Positions 14,703 through 23,254 are shown, counted from the first letter of the stretch. The stretch: 38,273 nt of DNA from Phycisphaerales bacterium (GCA_013044165.1 JABEVB010000122.1:1-38273); one strand, 5' to 3'. Notes: generated from the sequence alone by a model not told the origin. Numbers and translations are program-made.

Positions 14703-14784
14703 ATTGTTGTGCGGGGCAAACCGGCGGCAATGGGCCGCAAGGGCATTACCGCCCCGCCTGACTTGTATTCTGGAGTTTACTCCC

Positions 14785-15018
14785 ATGACCACTGAAAATG
14801 CCGTTCGTATTGTTGCTGGTATCATGATCCTTATCAGCCTGGCTCTCGCGGTAGAGGTCAACCGCTGGTGGCTGCTGCTCGCCGCCTTTGTTGCCCTCAA
14901 CCTCATCCAATCGGCCTTTACAGGCTTTTGCCCAGCCGAAATGCTCCTGCGAAAACTCGGCTGCAAATTCTGCTCATCCGCCAGCGACAACACCACAGGC
15001 CGTGGTAAACTAGTCTAA
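14785..15018 (+). CDS. DUF2892 / YgaP-type small inner-membrane protein
   Basis: A 77-residue membrane protein. The ATG at 14785 is preceded by CTGGAG at 9 nt; an in-frame TTG further upstream overlaps the promoter and is rejected. The sequence matches the DUF2892 family: an N-terminal NAVRIVAG motif, a first hydrophobic segment (about 8-23), a second (28-44), then the signature QSAFTGFCPAE and a C-terminal CKFC pair. In YgaP this domain anchors a rhodanese; here it stands alone. It is the first gene of a probable operon with an RND adaptor (22 bp gap) and pump. From memory, such domains also precede RND genes in sulfur- and iron-oxidising bacteria; that association is recalled, not checked here. 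Its exact role is unknown. Confidence 0.85.
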   Translation: MTTENAVRIVAGIMILISLALAVEVNRWWLLLAAFVALNLIQSAFTGFCPAEMLLRKLGCKFCSSASDNTTGRGKLV

Positions 15019-15040
15019 AATCTCGCGTGAAAGGTTGCCC

Positions 15041-16168
15041 ATGCAGGCCATCTCCCAATCCACACCCCTTAAGCGGTGGCTCGCCATCGGCGCAAAGCTC
15101 GGCATCGCCTTGCTGCTCGTCGCCGTCATCGCGATCCTTATGCTCTGGCTTATCGGCGCACTGGCCCCAAAAATTAATTCGGCAGTCCCAATCACTCCGC
15201 CCTCTCCCCAGCTAAACATGCCAACCGCCACCGCCACACTAACCCCAATACCCCAAACACAAGAGGCGGTCGGCGTTGTCAGCCCCATTCAACAAACAGT
15301 GCTCGCCCCTCAAATTATGGGCCGCATTGTGCTCCTGCATTTGCACGCCGGCATGACCGTGCATCGTGGTCAAGTGCTCGCCACCCTCGATCGGGCCGAA
15401 CTTACCGCCCGGCTCGCCCAAGCCAAAGCCAATCGCGATTTAGCCGCCGCCCAACTCACCCAGGCTCTCGACACCCAGCGCCGCTACACCGCCTTGCTCA
15501 AAACCGGCGATGTTACCCGCCAAAAACTTGATCTTATCAACACCGCCGTTCATGCCGCACGCGCACAGCTTGCCGCCGCCGCCGCCAGCGTTAATACCGC
15601 GCAGGTAGCCTTGGGCTACAGCGTTATTGCTTCGCCCATCAACGGCATTGTGGTAGACCGCCTCGTGCACCGCGGAGATATTGTTGCACCAGGCACGCCG
15701 CTGGCTCATCTTTACAACCCCGCCAGAATGCAACTCGTGGCAGTCGTACGCGAGGCTTTGGCCAGGCGTCTTTCCGTGGGCCAAAAACTGCCGCTCACGC
15801 TCGATGGCTTTCCTCAAAGCTTTGTCGGAACCGTGCGTCGCGTTGTGCCGCGGGTTCACGCCGCCAGCCGCACCTTTACCGTAAAAGTTGCCGCCGACTT
15901 TCCGCCGGGCGTCTACCGCGGCATGTACGGCCGCCTGCAAATTCCGCTGGGCAGCCAAACCGCGCTGCTCATTGCGGCCAGCGCTGTACAGCATGTGGGC
16001 CAACTTAATCTGGTGCATGTGCTTACGCACCATCGCCTGGCCCTGGTAGCCTTACAACTCGGTCGCCGCTTTGGCACTCAGGTTGAAGTGCTCAGCGGCC
16101 TGCAACCCGGCGATCGCGTGGAGTTGCCCCCCACCGTTACAAACCACCCAAAAGGTGCCAAGCCATGA
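15041..16168 (+). CDS. RND efflux periplasmic adaptor (membrane fusion protein)
   Basis: A 375-residue HlyD/AcrA-type adaptor that would link an RND pump to an outer-membrane channel. The ATG at 15041 follows GAAAGG at 6 nt; an in-frame TTG two codons upstream is less likely. A membrane anchor spans about residues 15-40. A lipoyl-like half motif (GVVSPIQQTVLAPQIMGRI) is followed by an Ala/Gln/Leu-rich helical hairpin (about 125-185) and the returning half (SPINGIVVDRLVHRGDIV). Beta-barrel and membrane-proximal regions follow, ending with a typical GLQPGDRVEL segment. The stop overlaps the start of the pump gene by 4 bp (ATGA), indicating translational coupling. The substrate cannot be told from sequence. 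Confidence 0.93.
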   Translation: MQAISQSTPLKRWLAIGAKLGIALLLVAVIAILMLWLIGALAPKINSAVPITPPSPQLNMPTATATLTPIPQTQEAVGVVSPIQQTVLAPQIMGRIVLLHLHAGMTVHRGQVLATLDRAELTARLAQAKANRDLAAAQLTQALDTQRRYTALLKTGDVTRQKLDLINTAVHAARAQLAAAAASVNTAQVALGYSVIASPINGIVVDRLVHRGDIVAPGTPLAHLYNPARMQLVAVVREALARRLSVGQKLPLTLDGFPQSFVGTVRRVVPRVHAASRTFTVKVAADFPPGVYRGMYGRLQIPLGSQTALLIAASAVQHVGQLNLVHVLTHHRLALVALQLGRRFGTQVEVLSGLQPGDRVELPPTVTNHPKGAKP

Positions 16169-19100
16169 GCAATAATGTTGCCAGCGATGCACCCGCCGAT
16201 GGCTTTATTGAGCGCATCGTCCGAGCATTTCTATATTCCAGACTATCCATTGTATTAATATTGATCGCCGTGCTGCTGGGCGCTGCCGCACTGCTAATTA
16301 CCCCCCGCGAAGAAGACCCCCAGATTGTCGTGCCCATGGTAGACATATTTGTCAATTTTCCAGGGCACTCGCCAACCAGCGTCGAACGGCTTGTAACCAC
16401 TCCGCTCGAAAGCATGCTGTATCAAATTCACGGCGTTAACCATGTGTATTCCATCAGCCGCCGAGGCGGTGCGCTGGTGACGGTGCGTTTTCTCGTCGGC
16501 CAAGATGTCGAACGCAGCGTCGTCAAGGTTTATCGCAAAATAAACGAACATCTCGACGTTGTGCCGCCGGGTGTCACCGGCTGGGTTATCCGGCCTGAAA
16601 CCATCAACGATGTACCCATTGTTACTTTAACACTTACCAGCAAAACCGCCGATCCGATGATGCTACGCCAAGTTGCCGCCGAACTCGCGCCGCGCCTCGC
16701 CACCATCAACAATGTATCGCGGGCGTATGTGGTTGGAGGCTTGCCAAGACAGGTACTCATTTATCCAAGGCTCGGTGCCATGCAGTCCGCCGGCGTAAGC
16801 CTGCTGCAAATTCAGCAGGCCATCACGGCCGCAAACGTCAAAGTGGTCGCAGGGGCATTTGACCGAAGCAACCATGTTGTGCGCGTGGATGTCGGCAAGG
16901 CTTTTACGCACGCCAACGAGCTAAAAACCCTGGTGGTGGCCGTCCACAACAACCGGCCGGTGTACCTCAGCGACGTGGCAAGCATTAAAGATGGTGCCGC
17001 GGAAGTTTCCAGCTACGTCTGGCATAGCTGGGGGCCGGCGCGAAGCGTCTCGGCAAACCCCAACTTCCCCGGGCACATCATCGCGACGCCTTCCATCGCG
17101 ACGCCCCGCCGCAACGGCATGGTACTCCAACCACCACAGGGCCAGAGTCAACCTGCGGTAACCATTGCCATTGCCAAAAAAGCGGGCAGCAACGCCGTAT
17201 GGGTGGCCCGCGATGTACTTGCCGAAGCCCGCAAACTCGCCCCAACCATGCTGCCGTCAAACATACAAATGATTATCACCCGCAACAGCGGTCTGGCCGC
17301 CAACGAAAAAGTCAACGGCCTTGTAGATGGCCTGCTTGTGGCGGTGGCAATTGTCATGGCCCTGCTGATCATCGGCTTGGGCTGGCGTGAGTCGCTGGTG
17401 GTGGCTGTCGCTATTCCCGTGGTCTTTGGCCTCACGTTGGCGGTCAACCTGCTCCTGGGCTTTACCATCAACCGCGTAACGCTCTTTGCACTTATTCTTT
17501 CGCTGGGCCTTCTCGTTGACGACCCCATTGTGGATGTCGAAAACATCGCCCGCCACTTTGCCTTGAGCAACAAGGCCAGCCGCGCCATTGCGCTCAAGGC
17601 CATCAGCGAAATTCTGCCACCCCTCGTTACCGCCACGCTCGCCGTCATCCTTTCGTTTGTGCCGATGTTTTTTATCACCGGCATGATGGGACCTTACATG
17701 CGCCCCATGGCCCTCAACGTGCCTGTCGCCATGATTGTCTCGCTGCTGGTGGCCATCACCATTACACCCTGGCTGAGCTATCAATTGCTGCGGCACAAAC
17801 ATCGCGAAACCCACGATCAGGCCCTGCAGGAAGCCGCCGACCCGCATGCCGTCGGCGATATAAAAAAGACCATGCGCTACAAGCTGTTTCATCCCATCAT
17901 GGCGCCGCTGCTTAACCGCCGGTGGGTGCGATGGAGCTTCTTTGCGGTGCTGGGCGCGGTTTTTGTCGCCGCAGTCATATTGCCGGCTCTGCGCAAAGTC
18001 CCCCTAAAAATGCTCCCCTTCGATAACCGCAACAACCTGCTGCTGGTGCTCCACCTCCCCCGCGGTACAACCGTAGAACAGACAAACAACGTCGTCGAGC
18101 ACATGGGCCGCTATCTTAAAACCCAGCCCGAAGTGGTTGATTTCACCAGTTACGCCGGCATTGCCGCTCCCATGGACTTTAACGGCCTGGTGCGGCAGTA
18201 TTACCTGCGAAACGACGCCAACAACGCCCAAATTACCCTGGACCTCGCCCCCAAAAACAACCGCGCCATTCAAAGCCACGAGCTTGCACTTCGCATGCGC
18301 AACGCCCTTACAGCCATTGCGCATCGCTACCATGCGCGTCTGCAAATTGTCGAAAATCCCCCCGGCCCACCCGTGCTCGATACGATTGTCGGCGAGGTTT
18401 ATGGTGCGCCAAACCTCCCATACGCCGGCATCATCGCCGCCGCCCGTACGCTCAAGGCACGCTTCGCCCGAGAACCTGGCGTGGTGGATATTGACGACTC
18501 CATCAGCCATAGGGCGGTACGCATGGTTTTTCGCACCGACAAAACCAAAGCGGCTCTCAACCACATCACCACCGATGACATCGCCCAAACCATAAAGCTC
18601 GCCCTCGCCGGCACACAGGTGGGTCTGCTGCATCGGCCACGCTCGCGCGAGCCTGTAGGCATTATCCTCCGACTGCCCATTTCCCAGCGCTCCAGCCTCC
18701 AGCAACTTAACCAGCTATGGGTTGGCCCGCCCAACGGCCCGCTGGTACAACTTGGCGAACTTGGCCATTGGCAGACTTCCACCACCAGCCAGCCCATCTA
18801 TCATAAAGACCTGCACCGCGTGGTGTATGTGTATGCCGACACCGCAGGCCGAGCACCGGCCAGTGTGGTTCTTGATGTCAGTGCCGACCGCGTGCGCAGC
18901 ACCACCGACACGCCGGCAGCCGCCGGCATGATTCCCGCAGGCGGCGGCTTCGTAGGCACTCAAAAGCCGCGACCACTATCCGACCGCTCCTTCATACACA
19001 ACGGGTCCGGTATACCTTGGCAGGTGCAGCCGGGCATTCACATTAACTTTGCCGGCGAAGGCGAATGGCGAATCACCATTCATGTGTTTCGCGACCTCGG

Positions 19101-19629
19101 CATTGCTTTTGGCGCAGCGCTTGCCGCCATTTATGTGCTGCTCGTCGCCCAGACCGGCTCATTCCTGCTGCCGCTGATTATCATGCTGGCCATTCCACTG
19201 ACCATTCCCGGCGTGATGCCGGGGTTCTGGCTGCTTAATGTTATCACCCGGCACAGCGTAGGCGGGTATGCCGATCCAATTTATTTTACGGCCACCGCCA
19301 TGATCGGCATGATTGCACTCTCCGGCATCGTGACCCGCAACGCCGTCATTCTCATAGATTTCATTCACCGGGCGCTGGCCCGCGGGCAAACGCTTTTCGA
19401 CGCTATTCTCGAAAGCTGCACCGTGCGTTTGCGCCCGATTTTACTCACCGCCGGGGCCGCCATGCTCTCGTCCATCCCCATATTGGTAGATCCAATATTT
19501 TCAGGCCTGGCATGGTCGCTGATCTTCGGACTTCTGGCCTCCACGCTCTTTACGCTCATTGTCATTCCCGTAACCTACTACATGCTATTCAAAAACCGCC
19601 CCGGCCACGGCATAAGCAAAATTGAGTAA
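16165..19629 (+). CDS. RND efflux pump permease (AcrB/HAE-like)
   Basis: An inner-membrane proton-driven pump of 1,154 residues, longer than AcrB (1,049). It has the expected plan: a first transmembrane helix (about 28-47), a large periplasmic domain, helices 2-6, then the same arrangement repeated in the second half. The TM4 motif GLLVDDPIVDVENI carries the proton-relay pair Asp452 and Asp453. The second half has the matching TM10 region (MIGMIALSGIVTRNAVILIDF). The N-terminal ITPREEDPQI motif is typical of a subgroup of HAE/HME-like permeases. Extra residues are visible before TM2 (about 290-330) and in the second periplasmic loop (about 915-955). No outer-membrane factor gene is adjacent, so the TolC-type channel must be encoded elsewhere. 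Substrate unknown. Confidence 0.95.
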   Translation: MSNNVASDAPADGFIERIVRAFLYSRLSIVLILIAVLLGAAALLITPREEDPQIVVPMVDIFVNFPGHSPTSVERLVTTPLESMLYQIHGVNHVYSISRRGGALVTVRFLVGQDVERSVVKVYRKINEHLDVVPPGVTGWVIRPETINDVPIVTLTLTSKTADPMMLRQVAAELAPRLATINNVSRAYVVGGLPRQVLIYPRLGAMQSAGVSLLQIQQAITAANVKVVAGAFDRSNHVVRVDVGKAFTHANELKTLVVAVHNNRPVYLSDVASIKDGAAEVSSYVWHSWGPARSVSANPNFPGHIIATPSIATPRRNGMVLQPPQGQSQPAVTIAIAKKAGSNAVWVARDVLAEARKLAPTMLPSNIQMIITRNSGLAANEKVNGLVDGLLVAVAIVMALLIIGLGWRESLVVAVAIPVVFGLTLAVNLLLGFTINRVTLFALILSLGLLVDDPIVDVENIARHFALSNKASRAIALKAISEILPPLVTATLAVILSFVPMFFITGMMGPYMRPMALNVPVAMIVSLLVAITITPWLSYQLLRHKHRETHDQALQEAADPHAVGDIKKTMRYKLFHPIMAPLLNRRWVRWSFFAVLGAVFVAAVILPALRKVPLKMLPFDNRNNLLLVLHLPRGTTVEQTNNVVEHMGRYLKTQPEVVDFTSYAGIAAPMDFNGLVRQYYLRNDANNAQITLDLAPKNNRAIQSHELALRMRNALTAIAHRYHARLQIVENPPGPPVLDTIVGEVYGAPNLPYAGIIAAARTLKARFAREPGVVDIDDSISHRAVRMVFRTDKTKAALNHITTDDIAQTIKLALAGTQVGLLHRPRSREPVGIILRLPISQRSSLQQLNQLWVGPPNGPLVQLGELGHWQTSTTSQPIYHKDLHRVVYVYADTAGRAPASVVLDVSADRVRSTTDTPAAAGMIPAGGGFVGTQKPRPLSDRSFIHNGSGIPWQVQPGIHINFAGEGEWRITIHVFRDLGIAFGAALAAIYVLLVAQTGSFLLPLIIMLAIPLTIPGVMPGFWLLNVITRHSVGGYADPIYFTATAMIGMIALSGIVTRNAVILIDFIHRALARGQTLFDAILESCTVRLRPILLTAGAAMLSSIPILVDPIFSGLAWSLIFGLLASTLFTLIVIPVTYYMLFKNRPGHGISKIE

Positions 19630-20348
19630 ACCGTAACCACTCCTGGCCGGTGCACCCCGCCGCACCGCGCATTGACATAAACCCCAAACTCCGTGAAATA
19701 CATTCATTGGGGCAACCCCCGTCGCGCAGCGCCCAATCATCTCGCCTGCGCCGCACCTACAGTCAAAGGCGTCTGTCCAGGTAATAGGAACTTTGCGATG
19801 GGACCAAAACGCACTGGATGCGCGATGTCGGGCCGAGACCGTGTCCGGCAGGGCGACACATCGAGACCCGGCAACTTAGCAGACGGAGTGCTTCCGACTC
19901 ACCCTCCGGGCGATACGCCTTTCGGCTTTCCTCGGCGGCGGGGCCTTGTCGGCGCATCATCTGCGCCAGATACGCTCTCGTTGCCGCTTTCTGATGAAAA
20001 ACAAAATTCATATCGTCGCAGACCTTCTATTACCTGGAGCGACTCCTGGATGCTCCATAGCACCTACAAATCCCAACCGCTCGCCCAAGCAACTAAATCG
20101 AAATTTCCGTTTGTATTGCAAATGATGCAGCGAGGTCTAAGTACTTCATGCGAGGTTAAGCTGCGGCTATAATTTCTGCTAGAATAGCATCCGCGCGACT
20201 GCTTTGACAGAATAAACGCGGACGTGTCGCTCGGAGGCATTTTCACGGTGCTTTCATATTCGATGCCGTATAAACAAGATGCCCATGCCAAATCGCACGC
20301 CCGCGCCGGGTGTGTAATATATGGACGTGTTTTGTGAGGTTCCCACAT
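19630..20348. other. Long non-coding stretch holding a structured element
   Basis: Between the pump gene and the next gene, 719 bases lack a convincing protein gene. The plus-strand frame 19693-20172 and the minus-strand frame 19763-20011 both run across the self-complementary element and look like chance frames. A small hairpin just after the pump stop (arms CGGTGC/GCACCG, 19649-19668) lacks a T-tract. A consensus TTGACA at 19672-19677 has no matching -10 box. TATAAT at 20168-20173 and TTGACA at 20204-20209 could belong to a promoter for the downstream secreted protein, but neither has a good partner box. Confidence 0.5.
19771..20043 (-). ncRNA. Candidate structured non-coding RNA (novel), closed by a long terminal stem
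   Basis: The two ends form a 12-bp perfect inverted repeat (TCCAGGTAATAG at 19776-19787, complement at 20027-20038). Pairing continues inward, with G-U wobbles and one 2x2 mismatch, to 19801/20013, and outward by GTC/GAC after a 2x2 mismatch. This gives about 27 base pairs. Inside are GGCGCA/TGCGCC (19951-19967), GCC/GGC (19918-19927), GAGT/ACTC (19886-19900) and CGATGT/ACATCG (19823-19828 with 19858-19863). Read on the minus strand, two of these hairpins have GNRA-type loops (GAAA and GGAA), which is why that strand is preferred. I do not recognise it: it does not match tmRNA, RNase P, 6S, SRP RNA or a common riboswitch by eye. A miniature inverted-repeat element is the alternative, but no target-site duplication is visible. 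Confidence 0.45.
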
Positions 20349-21308
20349 ATGAAAATCGCTATCGCTACAACCGTTGCTGCCCGCAACTGGAGACAATGGA
20401 TGGCCTGCAGCCTGCTGGGGGCTTTTCTCCTGCTGGCATTGTCGGCCGCCGGGCAAGCGGCCGAACTATCGCTAAGCGATATAAACCGTCTCATGGCCGC
20501 CAAGCACAATCATCAAGCGCTTCAGGCAATTACAAGGTTGCTCGCCCTGACGCCCGACAAGCTCGCCCAGCAACAAATTGGCCGCTACGATCTGCTCATG
20601 ATGCAAGGCCAGGCACTATTAAACATCTATGAAAATGCCAATGCCCGCACGGCCTACCTGGCGGCAGCCAAGGCCGCCGCCACGCCAAGCGAAGCCTGCA
20701 AAGCGAGAGCAACGGCCGAACTCATCGCGGCGTCTCGCGGCAGACAGTACGTTTCAGCATCGGGCGCCAAGTTCCCGTACATATCCTCTTCGCTGCGCCC
20801 GGCGGCATTTGCGGCATTTTATAAGGATGTATGGGCGTCGCTTTCCAAACGACTTAACGCCGCCAAAGCCAGCCACGAAATTGTGCCCTCTGTAGAGTTA
20901 CTACCCGATTTACGCACGGCGATAGATGTTGCGGCCAGTTTGCAAAGCTCCTCCGCAACCAAACAACCCGGTGAAGCCCTGACGTCCATTGCGGCACACA
21001 TGACACAATTAATCACCAGCGCCCTAAAAGCAATGCAGGCAAAGGCTTGGAGTATTAGCCGATCTGCCAACCAGCGCATAACCCGCACCGTAAACCATCG
21101 CCGTCAATCGTATCGTCGCGGGTTGTCGCGCAGCGAAATGGCAGAGCTTGAAACCATCGCCCGCACCTGCGATGAAATTGCGGCTCCGGTACACCAATTT
21201 GTCGTCACCTTTCCGGACTTTCCCAAACAGGTCGCCGCACTGAATGCAACACTTAAAACATCGCAAAAAATCTACCACTCCGCTGAAACCGCCCTGCAGG
21301 CGCGTTAA
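20349..21308 (+). CDS. Secreted alpha-helical protein of unknown function
   Basis: A 319-residue protein I do not recognise. The ATG at 20349 is chosen over an in-frame ATG 13 codons upstream because GTGAGG lies 9 nt before it and a signal peptide starts there. That signal has a basic N-terminus, a hydrophobic core at residues 19-34 and likely cleavage after AGQAA near residue 38. The mature part is Ala-rich and helical. Residues 40-130 resemble a pair of TPR-like helical hairpins (NHQALQAITRLLAL, then ENANARTAYLAAAKAA), but this is a weak impression. The C-terminal third is basic and then helical. It is monocistronic: 360 bp follow before rpsD, with no clear terminator. Confidence 0.75.
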   Translation: MKIAIATTVAARNWRQWMACSLLGAFLLLALSAAGQAAELSLSDINRLMAAKHNHQALQAITRLLALTPDKLAQQQIGRYDLLMMQGQALLNIYENANARTAYLAAAKAAATPSEACKARATAELIAASRGRQYVSASGAKFPYISSSLRPAAFAAFYKDVWASLSKRLNAAKASHEIVPSVELLPDLRTAIDVAASLQSSSATKQPGEALTSIAAHMTQLITSALKAMQAKAWSISRSANQRITRTVNHRRQSYRRGLSRSEMAELETIARTCDEIAAPVHQFVVTFPDFPKQVAALNATLKTSQKIYHSAETALQAR

Positions 21309-21449
21309 GCACGCCGTCGCCAGCCTCGTCGGCAGAGTGCTCGCGAAGCTGCAACACACCAAAACCATAACAACCTCCGCCAGCCAGGCTCGGCAATATA
21401 TCAGATCCTCGGCATACATAAATTTGCTTTGTGTCACTTTTCACAAAGC

Positions 21450-21478
21450 TTGTATTTTTCCTATTTTTTCGATACCAT
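21450..21478 (+). promoter_or_regulatory. Possible rpsD promoter
   Basis: TTGTAT (21450-21455), a 17-nt T-rich spacer and TACCAT (21473-21478) lie in an AT-rich island between GC-rich sequences. It would give an rpsD leader of about 185 nt. Confidence 0.45.
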
Positions 21479-21484
21479 TGCTCC

Positions 21485-21656
21485 TCTTACATCCGCCGAG
21501 AAGGCCCGCGGGTTGTTTACCGCAGGGTACGCCGGCTTTGAAAGCGGTGTTAACCGCAGGCAGGCTTACATCGCCTGTCAGCATGCCAATGTGGTGCATG
21601 GGCTTTGGCTAAACGCCGAGGCGGATCGGCCCCGATGGCACACGCGTTAACCCGCA
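21485..21656 (+). promoter_or_regulatory. Structured rpsD leader, possible S4 autoregulation
   Basis: The GC-rich leader between the promoter candidate and rpsD can form several hairpins, for example CAGGC/GCCTG near 21560-21578 and CATGC/GCATG near 21582-21600. In other bacteria S4 represses translation by binding a structured mRNA leader, although those leaders differ between phyla. I cannot match this one to a known leader, so the regulatory role is inference. Confidence 0.3.
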
Positions 21657-21669
21657 AGAGGAGTTTTTC

Positions 21670-22272
21670 ATGTCCCGTTACCTGGGTCCCAAAGTTCGTT
21701 TGTCGCGCCGGCTTGGCGTGGCTATTGTTGATCTTCCCAAGCACACCAAGTTTGGCACCGAGTTTACCGCCCCCGGCATGCACGGCTTCCGCAAGGGCCG
21801 CTTGTCAGAATACGGCATTCGCCTGCGCGAAAAACAGCGTCTAAAGGCTCACTACAGCGTGCTCGAAAAGCAGTTTCGCCGCTACATGGCCACAGCTAAA
21901 AAGGCCAAGGGCAACACCGCCGTTACCCTGCAGCAACTGCTCGAAACGCGCTTGGACAATGTGGTTCGCCGCCTCGGTGTGGTGCGGTCCATTTGGGCAG
22001 CGCGGCAGCTTGTGGCGCACGGGCTGGTAAAGGTCAACGGCAAAAAAGTGGATATTGCAAGCTTTCAGGTAGCGCCTGGCATGACCATCACCTTCAAAGA
22101 AAAAATCCACAAGATTCTGCGCGAAAACATGGAAGGCCTCGCCGGCCATCAGCTTCCAACATGGATGGAGTTTAATCCTGCCGCCATGGAAGCTCGCTGC
22201 GTTGCCCTGCCCATGCCCGAGCAGATACCCTTTGAAATCAATCCGAACCTGATTATCGAATTTTATCGGTAA
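21670..22272 (+). CDS. rpsD: 30S ribosomal protein S4
   Basis: A full-length S4 of 200 residues. It nucleates assembly of the 30S body by binding 16S rRNA. AGAGGAG is 6 nt before the ATG. The N-terminal region (RYLGPKVRLSRRLG, then TEFTAPGMHGFRKGR and KQRLKAHY) is followed by the S4 RNA-binding fold at about residues 92-150, including VRSIWAARQLVAHGLVKVNG. There is no cysteine zinc knuckle near the N-terminus, so it is the zinc-free form. The gene stands alone rather than in the usual rpsM-rpsK-rpsD-rpoA cluster. Its last 20 bases overlap the convergent transglutaminase gene. Confidence 0.98.
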   Translation: MSRYLGPKVRLSRRLGVAIVDLPKHTKFGTEFTAPGMHGFRKGRLSEYGIRLREKQRLKAHYSVLEKQFRRYMATAKKAKGNTAVTLQQLLETRLDNVVRRLGVVRSIWAARQLVAHGLVKVNGKKVDIASFQVAPGMTITFKEKIHKILRENMEGLAGHQLPTWMEFNPAAMEARCVALPMPEQIPFEINPNLIIEFYR

Positions 22273-23254
22273 CAGGCCTGTCGGCATTTTGTTGCTGTTG
22301 CTGCTGCTGGACTTGCTCATCCAAGGCCCAGCGCAAGGCAGCGCCGCGCGCGCTCTGCCGATATACCGGTATGCCCAATGGCGTAAAACGCTCGCCAACG
22401 CTGCGATTCGACACTTCCGGAAGTTCTTCGGTAAGCACTTCAACCGCAATGTTTTCGTCGGCAAAACCGCGAAAAACGCCCTTGTGCGGCGGCACATCGC
22501 GATAGCTGCGCCCCAAACCCACCTTGACGAAATGCTCCCCTACCATGCAGTTGTTGGTGGGGTCGAAGGGCAGCCAGCCAGCCGATGGAAAGTACACCTC
22601 GCACCAGGCATGGCTCTGAGCCGCGCCCCGATACGACTGCCGCCCCGCGTGAATGTACCCACTCACATAGCGAGCCGGCACGCCAAGCTTGCGTAAGGTC
22701 GCAATCATAAGGTGGGCAAAATCCTGACATACGCCGCGGCCATGGCCCAGCATTTCAGAAACCGGGCTGGCGGCGTTGGTGACGCCGCCCTGGTAGGTAA
22801 AGTCACGGTTGATGGCCGCCATAATTTGGCCCACAACCTCAGCCAGGCGTGCCTCGCCGCGCGGCCGCAGTTTTTGGACAAAGTCCGTGAGCGCCGGAGA
22901 GTCGCAAACAAGCATGTCAAAACGCAGGTAATCCGCAAGGGCATAATCGTCCAGCGGCCCCAACGGAAATATGTCCACGAGCTTTTCTATCAGGCCGGGG
23001 CGGGCCGTGGTTTGCACAACGCTGGTGGCGACAATTTCGATGGCGTCATGAAACCCGCCAATCGAAAATACATGCACCGTATTGCCCAGCCAGTCGAAAT
23101 AACTGCGAACTTCCGTCGCCGGCCCTACGGCCAAATCAAACGCAAGCCGGTGCTGATTGCGTTCGTGGCGCGGCGCCATGCGCAGTTCCATGACGGTTTC
23201 GCCGATGAGGCTGGAATACGACAGCCGCGTTTTATGGGTTGTTCGCAGCAACAT
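22253..23254 (-). CDS. Transglutaminase-like cysteine protease-fold protein
   Basis: A 333-residue bacterial transglutaminase-like protein (COG1305 type). The ATG at 23254 follows AAGGAG at 6 nt; the frame is open further upstream but only across the neighbouring gene. The N-terminal domain (about 1-100) is the Bact_transglu_N type. The catalytic core has Cys176 in GRGVCQDFAHLM, His215 in QSHAWCEVYF and Asp231 in PFDPTN, so the triad is intact. The C-terminus carries a run of glutamines (residues 316-322) encoded by a CAG/CAA-like repeat. The gene is third in a minus-strand cassette after an ATP-grasp enzyme and an alpha-E protein. This trio is widely conserved and is predicted to make or cleave peptide bonds on a peptide-like product. 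It overlaps rpsD tail-to-tail by 20 bp. Confidence 0.92.
   Translation of the reverse strand: MLLRTTHKTRLSYSSLIGETVMELRMAPRHERNQHRLAFDLAVGPATEVRSYFDWLGNTVHVFSIGGFHDAIEIVATSVVQTTARPGLIEKLVDIFPLGPLDDYALADYLRFDMLVCDSPALTDFVQKLRPRGEARLAEVVGQIMAAINRDFTYQGGVTNAASPVSEMLGHGRGVCQDFAHLMIATLRKLGVPARYVSGYIHAGRQSYRGAAQSHAWCEVYFPSAGWLPFDPTNNCMVGEHFVKVGLGRSYRDVPPHKGVFRGFADENIAVEVLTEELPEVSNRSVGERFTPLGIPVYRQSARGAALRWALDEQVQQQQQQQNADRPVTDKIR

Larger units (their letters stand above)
14228..14784. other. Divergent promoter region between rpoB and the efflux operon
   Basis: This 557-bp region holds the rpoB promoter and leader on the left and the efflux-operon promoter on the right. A minus-strand frame at 14307-14546 encodes 79 residues with closely spaced cysteines (YCYFC, HCRC), but it has no ribosome binding site and overlaps the rpoB promoter candidate, so it is not called as a gene. 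No terminator is visible. Confidence 0.5.

Noticed and set aside
19861-19880. GAGACCCGGCAAC, similar to part of the SAM-I riboswitch core
   Set aside because: The other conserved SAM-I elements and a downstream methionine or SAM gene are missing; it is probably chance within the structured element.
19693-20172. Plus-strand frame of 159 residues
   Set aside because: It reads straight across the self-complementary element, has no ribosome binding site and an implausible composition.
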